A stretch of DNA of 64,000 bases from Burkholderiaceae bacterium (GTDB taxonomy: Bacteria > Pseudomonadota > Gammaproteobacteria > Burkholderiales > Burkholderiaceae_C): the NCBI GenBank assembly GCA_030123545.1, contig CP126124.1:620001-684000 (forward strand). The letters are read 5' to 3'. Position numbers and translations under genes: made by a program. Shown here piece after piece: positions 43,123-49,963 of this stretch. The notes below the pieces were generated by a model. The model had not been told where the DNA came from, searched no databases, and was given only the letters and a program-made list of their open reading frames with translations. The first letter of the stretch is position 1; every line of letters begins with the position of its first letter.

Positions 43123-44214
43123 ATGATGAACCGCCACCCTGCCCGCCTTCGCTCGCTGCTCGCGGCCGCCGCCATGCTGCTCGGCGTCGCGACGGCCGTC
43201 CAGGCCGAACCGCTGAAGGTCTGCTTCATGTACCCGAACCCGGTCGGCGAGAGCGGCTGGACCTATCAGCAGGAGCTGGGCCGCAAGGATCTGGTCGCCG
43301 CGATGGGCGACAAGATCACGACGAAGTACGTCGAGAACGTCCCGGAAGGCCCTGACGCCGACCGCGTGATCCGCAACTTCGTGCAGGACGGCTGCAAGCT
43401 GATCTTCACGCCGTCGTTCGGCTTCATGGAGCCAACGATCAAGGTCGCCCGCACCGCGCCCAAGGACGTGATCTTCATGCAAGGCACCGGCTACAAGATG
43501 GCGCCGAACGTCGGCATCTACAACGCCTGGTACTACCAGGGCCGATATGTCGAAGGCGTGGTCGCCGGCTACATGAGCAAGACCGGCAACGTCGGCTATG
43601 TGGGCGCGTTTCCGATTCCGGAAGTGGTGCAGGGCATCAACGCGTTCACGATGGGCCTGCGCAGCGTCAATCCGAACGCGCGGGTGCATCTGGTCTGGGT
43701 CAATTCCTGGTACGACCCGGGCAAGGAACGCGACGCCGCGAACGCGCTGATCAAGCTCGGAGCAGACGTGCTCGCGTATGCCACCTCGGGCGTGCCGATC
43801 GTGACGCTCGGCGAACAGAAGGGCGTCTATACGCTCGGCTACTACTCCGACATGTCGAAGTTCGGGCCGAAGACCAATCTGACCTCGGTGGTGATGAACT
43901 GGGGCCCGTTCGATATCAAGACCGTCAACGAGGTGCTGGCCGGCACCTGGAAATCCGAGGACACCTGGGGTGGCCTCAGGGACAAGATGATCAAGATGGC
44001 GCCGCTCAATCCGGTGATTCCGGCCGACGTGCGCGAGAAGGTGGCCAAGGTCGAGCAGGAGGTCGCCGACGGAACGCTGCAGCCGTTCGCCGGGCCGGTC
44101 GTCGACCAGGACGGCAAGACGCGCATCCCTGCCGGCCAGACCGCGTCCCCGAAGGATCTGAACAGCATGAACTACCTGGTGCAGGGCGTCGACGGCCTGA
44201 TGCCGAAGAACTGA
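43123..44214 (+). CDS. BMP-family substrate-binding protein, second copy
   Basis: A 363-residue paralogue of the preceding gene with a Sec signal (LLAAAAMLLGVATAVQA). Shared blocks are GESGWTYQQELG, GYVGAFPIPEVV, NSWYDPGKERDAANALI and a C-terminal PFAGPVVDQDGKTRIPAGQ. ATG 43123 is preceded by AGGAGA. The duplication implies two related ligands or a tuned affinity range. As with its neighbour, transport components must come from elsewhere in the genome. Confidence 0.88.
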   Translation: MMNRHPARLRSLLAAAAMLLGVATAVQAEPLKVCFMYPNPVGESGWTYQQELGRKDLVAAMGDKITTKYVENVPEGPDADRVIRNFVQDGCKLIFTPSFGFMEPTIKVARTAPKDVIFMQGTGYKMAPNVGIYNAWYYQGRYVEGVVAGYMSKTGNVGYVGAFPIPEVVQGINAFTMGLRSVNPNARVHLVWVNSWYDPGKERDAANALIKLGADVLAYATSGVPIVTLGEQKGVYTLGYYSDMSKFGPKTNLTSVVMNWGPFDIKTVNEVLAGTWKSEDTWGGLRDKMIKMAPLNPVIPADVREKVAKVEQEVADGTLQPFAGPVVDQDGKTRIPAGQTASPKDLNSMNYLVQGVDGLMPKN

Positions 44215-44227
44215 GCAGGGAGCCGGC

Positions 44228-45664
44228 ATGCCGACCACTGAACCTTCGTTGCTGATCCGCAATGCCCATGCGATCCTGACCGGTCTGCGCGGCGCCGCGG
44301 CGCGTTGCGACGCGACCGACCTGCGCATCGAGGGCGAGGTGGTGCGCGAACTGGGCCGGGGCCTTGCGCCGCGGCCCGGCGAGCGCGTGCTCGACGCCAG
44401 CGGCTGCGTGGTCTACCCGGGTTGGGTCAACACCCATCACCACCTGTTCCAGTCGCTGCTGAAGGGCGTGCCGGCCGGCATCAACCAGACGCTCAGCCCC
44501 TGGCTGAAGTCGGTGCCGTACATGTACCGGCGCTGGTGCGACGAGAAGCATGTGCGCCTCGCCGTGCGGGTCGGCCTGGTGGAACTGCTGCGTTCCGGCT
44601 GCACCACGGTGGCCGACCATCACTACCTGTTCCAGCCCGGGCTCGGTTACGACCCGGCGCAACTGCTGTTCGAGGAGGCCGAGGCGCTCGGCATCCGCTT
44701 CATGCTGCTGCGCGGCGGCGCCACCGCGGTGCGCAAACTCGAAGTCGAAGTGCAGCTGACGCGAACGACCGAGACGTTCGATGAGATGGTCGCTTCGGTC
44801 GAGCAGACCGCGAACCGGTTTCATCAGCGCGGCCGCGGCGCGCGCTGCCGCGTCGCGATGGCGCCAACCTCGGCGCATGTGTCGGTGCCGACCGAGGAAC
44901 TGGCGCCGATCGCGCGTGCCGCGCGCGCGCTGGGTTTGCAGCTGCACAGCCACATGTCCGAATCGGTCTCGTACCACGAATACTGCCGCGAGGTGCACAA
45001 CTGCCTGCCGATCGAATACCTGGCGCGCCACGAATGGCTGGGGCCGGACGTGTCGCTCGCGCATCTGGTGCATCTGAGCCCCGGCGAGATGCGGTTGCTG
45101 GCCGAAACCGGCACCGCCATCGCGCATTGCCCGCAGAGCAACGCGCGGCTGGCCGACGGCATCGCTCCGGCGCCGGAGCTGGACCGCCTGGGCGCGCCGG
45201 TGTCGATCGGCGTCGACGGCGCGGCCTCGAACGAGGCGGCCGACATGATCAGCGAACTGCATTTCACCTGGCTGGTGCACCGCGCGCTGGCCGGCAGCCG
45301 GTCCCGTCCGCGCCCTGAGGGCGAGGGCGAGGCCGGCGCCGATGCGGTCACGGTCGAGCAGGTCGTGCACTGGGCCACGGCCGGCGGCGCGCGCGTGCTC
45401 GGCTTTGAAGGCGTCGGCTCGCTGCAGCCCGGCGAGGCGGCGGACCTGGCGGTGTATGCGCTGGACGACCCGCGCTACATGGGCCTGCACGATCCGGCGA
45501 TCGGGCCTATCGTCAGCGGCGGGCGGCCGCGCTTGCGCTGGGCGCTGTGTGCGGGCAAGGTCGTGGTCGAGGACGACCAGATCCCGGGGCTCGATCTGGA
45601 GCGGCTCGGCGCCGAGGCGCGCGAGGCGACGCGGCAGCTGGTGCAGGCGGGCGTGACGCCTTGA
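44228..45664 (+). CDS. amidohydrolase of the AtzA/8-oxoguanine deaminase type
   Basis: A 478-residue cytosolic metal-dependent hydrolase, likely a deaminase of a purine- or triazine-like ring. The metal site is complete: NTHHHLFQ (HxH), HSHMSESVSYH, the later histidine region AHLVHLSPGE and aspartate in IGVDGAASNEAAD. Family members include 8-oxoguanine deaminase, hydroxydechloroatrazine hydrolases and guanine deaminase. GGGAG precedes the ATG. Together with the NCS2 permease it supports an N-heterocyclic substrate. The stop overlaps the next gene. Confidence 0.87.
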   Translation: MPTTEPSLLIRNAHAILTGLRGAAARCDATDLRIEGEVVRELGRGLAPRPGERVLDASGCVVYPGWVNTHHHLFQSLLKGVPAGINQTLSPWLKSVPYMYRRWCDEKHVRLAVRVGLVELLRSGCTTVADHHYLFQPGLGYDPAQLLFEEAEALGIRFMLLRGGATAVRKLEVEVQLTRTTETFDEMVASVEQTANRFHQRGRGARCRVAMAPTSAHVSVPTEELAPIARAARALGLQLHSHMSESVSYHEYCREVHNCLPIEYLARHEWLGPDVSLAHLVHLSPGEMRLLAETGTAIAHCPQSNARLADGIAPAPELDRLGAPVSIGVDGAASNEAADMISELHFTWLVHRALAGSRSRPRPEGEGEAGADAVTVEQVVHWATAGGARVLGFEGVGSLQPGEAADLAVYALDDPRYMGLHDPAIGPIVSGGRPRLRWALCAGKVVVEDDQIPGLDLERLGAEAREATRQLVQAGVTP

Positions 45665-46245
45665 AGATCCTCTACGTCTACTGCCACCCGCTGCCGGAGA
45701 GCTTTCACGCGGGCATCCGCGCAAAGGCGCTCGCTGCGCTGCAGGAGGCGGGACACGCGGTCGACCTGCTCGACCTGTACGCCGAGAACTTCGATCCGGT
45801 GCTGTCGGAAGACGGGCGGCGCCACTACGACGACATTCCGCGCAACCGGATCGGACTCGAGAGCTACATTGCGCGCCTGACCGCCGCGGACGCGATCGTC
45901 ATGCAGTTTCCGACCTGGTGTTTCGGCCTGCCGGCGATGATCAAGGGTTTCTGCGACCGTGTGCTGATGCCGGGCGTCGCGTTCGACATTTCCGATCCGA
46001 CCCAGGTGAAGCCGATTCTCGGCAACATCCGCAAGGTCGTCGGCATCGTCACCTACGGGCGCCCCTGGTACATGGCGAAGTGGATGGGCGATCCGCCGCG
46101 CAAGACGGTGACGCGCTACCTGCGCTGGTTCACCGGCGGCAAGGCGAGCGTCGACTATCTTGCGCTGTATCACCTGAACGTCGCAACCGCTGCCCAGCGC
46201 AGCGGTTTCATCGCGCGCATCGAGCGCAGGCTGCGCGCGCTGTAG
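45661..46245 (+). CDS. flavodoxin-fold NAD(P)H oxidoreductase (NQO1/KefF type)
   Basis: A 194-residue FMN-binding protein starting KILYVYCHPLPESF, with QFPTWCFGLPAMIKGFCDRV typical of NAD(P)H:quinone reductases. The only start in place is TTG at 45661, overlapping the stop of the deaminase gene (TTGA), so translation is probably coupled. As the last gene of the cluster it could reduce a quinone or supply reduced flavin to the pathway. The role is inferred. Confidence 0.8.
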   Translation: MKILYVYCHPLPESFHAGIRAKALAALQEAGHAVDLLDLYAENFDPVLSEDGRRHYDDIPRNRIGLESYIARLTAADAIVMQFPTWCFGLPAMIKGFCDRVLMPGVAFDISDPTQVKPILGNIRKVVGIVTYGRPWYMAKWMGDPPRKTVTRYLRWFTGGKASVDYLALYHLNVATAAQRSGFIARIERRLRAL

Positions 46246-46252
46246 CGCGCAG

Positions 46253-47449
46253 CTACACGCCGCGCGCGCGATCCGCGCGGAACCGGCGCGCGAACGCGCC
46301 GAAACCCCCTGCGTCCAGCGCGGCGCGTACCTCGCGCATCAGCTGCAGGTAGTAGTGCAGGTTGTGGATGCTCGCGAGCATCGGCGCGAGCATCTCGCCG
46401 CAGCGGTCCAGGTGATGCAGGTAGGCGCGGGAAAAACCGCCACGGCCACCTTCGTCCCAGGCAACACCGCTCGGGCCCGCGCAGGCGTGGCAGCGGCAGC
46501 TCGGATCGATCGGGCGTTCGTCGCCCTTGTGGCGTGCGTTGCGGATCTTCAGGTCGCCGTGACGCGTGAACAGCGTGCCGTTGCGCGCATTGCGCGTCGG
46601 CATCACGCAATCGAACAGGTCCACGCCCTGCGCCACGCCTTCGACCAGGTCCTCGGGCGTGCCGACGCCCATCAGGTAGCGCGGCTTCTCGCGCGGCAAT
46701 CGGTGCGGTGTGTGGGCCATGATGCGCAGCATGTCTTCCTTCGGTTCGCCGACGCTCACCCCGCCGATCGCGTAGCCGGGCAGGTCCATTGCAGTGAGCG
46801 CAGCAGCGGATTCCTCGCGCAGGGTCTCGTACATGCCGCCCTGCACGATGCCGAACAGCGCGTTCGGGTTCTCCAGCCTTTGACACTCGTCGTGGCTGCG
46901 GCGCGCCCAGCGCAGGCTCATCTCCATCGACGCGCGCGCCTCGCGCTCGCTCGTGACGCGGCCCGCGGTTTCGTACGGCGTGCACTCGTCGAGCTGCATC
47001 ACGATGTCGGAATTGAGCACCGTCTGAATCTGCATGCTGACCTCGGGCGACATGAACAGCTTGTCGCCGTTCACCGGCGACGCGAAATGCACGCCGTCCT
47101 CGGTGATCTTGCGCATCGCGCCCAGGCTCCAGACCTGAAAGCCGCCGGAGTCGGTCAGGATCGGCTTGTTCCACTGCTCGAAGCGGTGCAACCCGCCAAA
47201 GCTCTTCATCACGTCCAGCCCCGGGCGCATCCACAGGTGGAAGGTGTTGCCGAGGATGATCTGCGCGCCCATCGCCTCCAGGCTTTGCGGCAGCACACCC
47301 TTCACCGTGCCGTAGGTGCCGACCGGCATGAACGCCGGCGTCTCGACCACGCCGTGATTCAGCGTGAGGCGTCCGCGCCGCGCGTGGCTCGCGGGGTCGG
47401 TGGCGAGGAGTTCGAAGTTCAGCGTCACACCAGGTTCGCTCGACCGCAT
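46253..47449 (-). CDS. tgt: queuine tRNA-ribosyltransferase
   Basis: Tgt exchanges guanine 34 for preQ1 in GUN-anticodon tRNAs. The 398-residue protein contains the nucleophile region FDCVMPTRNARNG, LTDSGGFQVWSLG, and zinc ligands in CRCHACAG plus a later histidine. ATG 47449 directly abuts the methyltransferase stop. The native start may instead be GTG 47428 (VTLNFELLATD), because the first seven residues are not family-like and could have been added at an insertion junction. Confidence 0.94.
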   Translation of the reverse strand: MRSSEPGVTLNFELLATDPASHARRGRLTLNHGVVETPAFMPVGTYGTVKGVLPQSLEAMGAQIILGNTFHLWMRPGLDVMKSFGGLHRFEQWNKPILTDSGGFQVWSLGAMRKITEDGVHFASPVNGDKLFMSPEVSMQIQTVLNSDIVMQLDECTPYETAGRVTSEREARASMEMSLRWARRSHDECQRLENPNALFGIVQGGMYETLREESAAALTAMDLPGYAIGGVSVGEPKEDMLRIMAHTPHRLPREKPRYLMGVGTPEDLVEGVAQGVDLFDCVMPTRNARNGTLFTRHGDLKIRNARHKGDERPIDPSCRCHACAGPSGVAWDEGGRGGFSRAYLHHLDRCGEMLAPMLASIHNLHYYLQLMREVRAALDAGGFGAFARRFRADRARGV

Positions 47450-48118
47450 TCAAAACAGTTCGGCATGCTTGTCGGAGGTCCTGCGGGATTGGGAGTGGTT
47501 GGCATAAGTTGCCCAGTCCGGGTAGTAGTCTTGCGCCTGGTTTCCCCACACCGACCAGCCGGATCGCGCCCCACGGGCGAACAGTTCCAGGTAGGGCCCC
47601 TGGCTGCAGGCTTCGATCAGCGGGTATATCTCGTCCGGCTTGCGCGAGTGCTCGCGCTTTTGCGTTCGAATCACGTTCACCTGACTGCGCCCGGGTTGCA
47701 AGGTTCTCGCGTTTTTCCCACGGACTCCAAACAGCAGCAGTTCGGTGGTGTTCCGAAAGTAGAAACCCACGCCGCGCCCGTCCGGGCCACCGTCCTTTCG
47801 TACCTTTTGCCACACCAAGTTGGTCTTGTAGCTGAATCCCCAGGCGGCCATCACGGCGAGCCCTTCCGGCAGGAGGGCATTGGGAACCCACAGGTAGAGG
47901 TGCGCGGTGTCGTCGCACACCGATGCCACGGGCAGGTGCTTGATTTCGTCCAGCGTCATCGTGGCATAACGCGAAAGCCGTCGGTGTTCGGGCGCGACTT
48001 TGCCGGTCCGATTCTGGAATTGCCAAGGCGGGTCGGCGAGCACGGTCGCAAAACGCTTTCCCTGCAGAGCTTGCAGAAAGTCGGCCTTGGCATCCATGGG
48101 GGCATGAATAGAGGTCAT
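47450..48118 (-). CDS. MT-A70 family adenine-N6 DNA methyltransferase (R-M modification subunit)
   Basis: A 222-residue methyltransferase with the catalytic DPPW motif (VLADPPWQFQ, about residues 27-36) and the MT-A70 pattern YLWVPNALLPEGL and TTELLLFGVRG. It most likely methylates adenine within the site recognised by the neighbouring endonuclease, protecting host DNA. It starts 6 bp after the endonuclease gene ends and its codons are less GC-rich than those of tgt or queA. Confidence 0.85.
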   Translation of the reverse strand: MTSIHAPMDAKADFLQALQGKRFATVLADPPWQFQNRTGKVAPEHRRLSRYATMTLDEIKHLPVASVCDDTAHLYLWVPNALLPEGLAVMAAWGFSYKTNLVWQKVRKDGGPDGRGVGFYFRNTTELLLFGVRGKNARTLQPGRSQVNVIRTQKREHSRKPDEIYPLIEACSQGPYLELFARGARSGWSVWGNQAQDYYPDWATYANHSQSRRTSDKHAELF

Positions 48119-48124
48119 CGCTGG

Positions 48125-48712
48125 TCAATCCTCGATGTACAGGCGTTTTGAGATTCCCAGCGCCAGCACCGGGCAGCCGCCACCGCCGCCGCCGTTGAGT
48201 CGGGGCAGCAGCTTCGACATGTGTGTCGTGGAGGAGCCGTAGCTTGTGCCGCGGCCCAGATCGTCGAAGATCGTCTGCAAGTCGTCGCAGCGCGTGACGA
48301 TCACGCCCACACTCACCGCTCGCAGATCGAACAGAAGCCGGAAGTTGTTCAAATCCCGATCGAAGAACGGATCCTTGTTGTTCCATTCGATCTCGAGGGC
48401 AATGCGGTTCTTGAAGCAGTCGATTTGATGGGTCGGCGAGGCGCGCTCTTCCCCGTCGATGGAGATGGCCGTCTGAAACTGCTTCTCGACCCAATGGCGC
48501 TGGTAGAGCGCGGAGTCGATGGCCTCCGACACCTTGGACTTGCGTCCGCCGCCAACCTGCAGCCACGACCGGCGCAGCCTGAATGCGGTCAAGACCTCGC
48601 AGATATCCGTGAACTCGGCGGGAAAGTCCTGCGCCAGGATGGCACAGGCATGCTTCCATTCATGAACTTCGTAGTTCTCACGTAAGAAGAGCGGGAGCAG
48701 TTCGGCGCTCAT
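48125..48712 (-). CDS. BglII/BstYI-family type II restriction endonuclease
   Basis: A 195-residue protein with features of the BglII/BstYI endonuclease family: a charged core KNRIALEIEWNNKDPFFDRD (catalytic acidic residues and lysine) and SVGVIVTRCDD. BglII cuts AGATCT and BstYI cuts RGATCY, so a GATC-centred site is a reasonable guess, not a finding. It is the first gene of a two-gene R-M unit read together with the MT-A70 gene. Lower GC than the flanks suggests recent transfer. Confidence 0.82.
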   Translation of the reverse strand: MSAELLPLFLRENYEVHEWKHACAILAQDFPAEFTDICEVLTAFRLRRSWLQVGGGRKSKVSEAIDSALYQRHWVEKQFQTAISIDGEERASPTHQIDCFKNRIALEIEWNNKDPFFDRDLNNFRLLFDLRAVSVGVIVTRCDDLQTIFDDLGRGTSYGSSTTHMSKLLPRLNGGGGGGCPVLALGISKRLYIED

Positions 48713-48786
48713 ATGGATCTTTGTACAGTCATTTTATCGCTTCGCCAATAGGGCTGAGTGAAAGGCGCAGCGATGCTTGCGGCATC
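48713..48786 (-). promoter_or_regulatory. AT-rich upstream region of the R-M operon
   Basis: Between queA and the endonuclease start, the minus strand carries a TAAAAT element (near 48735) followed by TGACTGTACAAAGATCC right before the ATG, a likely -10 region for the R-M unit. The GGATCT at 48715-48720 fits RGATCY, the site type cut by BstYI-like enzymes. Both points are tentative. Confidence 0.4.
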
Positions 48787-49857
48787 TCATTCCTGGTCAG
48801 CGCGCGCGAGCAGCATCGCGTCGCCGTAGCTGAAAAAGCGGTAGCGCTCGGCGACCGCGCGGCGGTACAGCGCCATGATCCGCTCATACCCTGCGAATGC
48901 GCTCACCAGCATCATCAGCGTGCTCTTCGGCAGGTGGAAATTCGTGATCAGCAGGTCGACCTCGCGGAACGCAAAGCCCGGTGTGATGAAGATGTCGGTC
49001 TCGCCGCTCGCCTGGCCCGTCGCAGCCCACGATTCGAGCGTGCGCACCGTCGTCGTTCCGACCGCGACGATGCGTCCGCCGCGCGCGCGGGTGTCGGCGA
49101 TCGCTTGTTGCGTTGCGTCTGGCACGTGGTACCACTCGCTGTGCATGCGGTGCTCGGTGATTGTTTTGGCCTTCACCGGCTGGAACGTGCCGGCGCCGAC
49201 ATGCAGCGTCAGATGAGCGCGCTTGACGCCGCGCGCATCGAGCGCTGCCAGCAGCGGCGCGTCGAAATGCAGCGCGGCGGTCGGCGCCGCGACCGCGCCG
49301 GGCACGCGCGCGAACACCGTCTGGTAGCGCCGCTCGTCATCCGCGGTGTCGGCATGCGCGATGTACGGCGGCAGCGGCACATGGCCGTGGCGCTGCATCA
49401 ACGCATAAGGGTCTTCGCCTGCGTCGCTCTCAAGCCGCAGCCGGAACAGATCGCCGCCCGCGTCGGGCCAGCGTCCGAGCAGCGTCGCAGAGAAGCCGCC
49501 ATCCATCGACAAGACGGTGCCCGCGCGCGGTTTCTTGCTGACCCGCATCTGCGCCGCGACCTCGTTGCCGGCGAGCACCCGCTCGATCAGCAGCTCGAGC
49601 CGGCCGCCGCTGGGCTTGGCGCCGAACAGGCGCGCCTTCATCACGCGCGTGTCGTTGAACACCAGCAGGTCGCCGGGTTCGAGCAGCGCAGGCAGCGCGG
49701 AGAAGATACGGTCCGACGGCGGCGCGGCGCGAGCGTCGAGCAGGCGCGAGCCGCTGCGTTCCGGCGCCGGGTGCTGCGCGATCAGCTCGGCCGGCAGATC
49801 GAAGTCGAAGTCGGAAAGCAGGTAGCGCTGCGGCGCGGGGTCGGCGGTGGCGTGCAT
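48787..49857 (-). CDS. queA: S-adenosylmethionine:tRNA ribosyltransferase-isomerase
   Basis: QueA transfers and rearranges the ribosyl group of SAM to preQ1-tRNA to give epoxyqueuosine. The start chosen is ATG 49857, giving MHATADPAP and then the conserved FDFDLPAELIAQHPAPERSG; upstream in-frame codons back to 50121 lie over the divergent recG. The motifs FNDTRVMKARL and LHVGAGTFQPVK are present. The 356-residue length is usual. It normally lies next to tgt; here an R-M pair separates them. Confidence 0.95.
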   Translation of the reverse strand: MHATADPAPQRYLLSDFDFDLPAELIAQHPAPERSGSRLLDARAAPPSDRIFSALPALLEPGDLLVFNDTRVMKARLFGAKPSGGRLELLIERVLAGNEVAAQMRVSKKPRAGTVLSMDGGFSATLLGRWPDAGGDLFRLRLESDAGEDPYALMQRHGHVPLPPYIAHADTADDERRYQTVFARVPGAVAAPTAALHFDAPLLAALDARGVKRAHLTLHVGAGTFQPVKAKTITEHRMHSEWYHVPDATQQAIADTRARGGRIVAVGTTTVRTLESWAATGQASGETDIFITPGFAFREVDLLITNFHLPKSTLMMLVSAFAGYERIMALYRRAVAERYRFFSYGDAMLLARADQE

Positions 49858-49963
49858 GACGAGTGGAGGCGGGTGCCGCCGCATCGTGCCGCGCCTCAAG
49901 CGGGGCGGGCCGATCGCGCGGCGCAGTGCACCACGCGGCGCACGGTGCGGGCAGAATTGTCCC

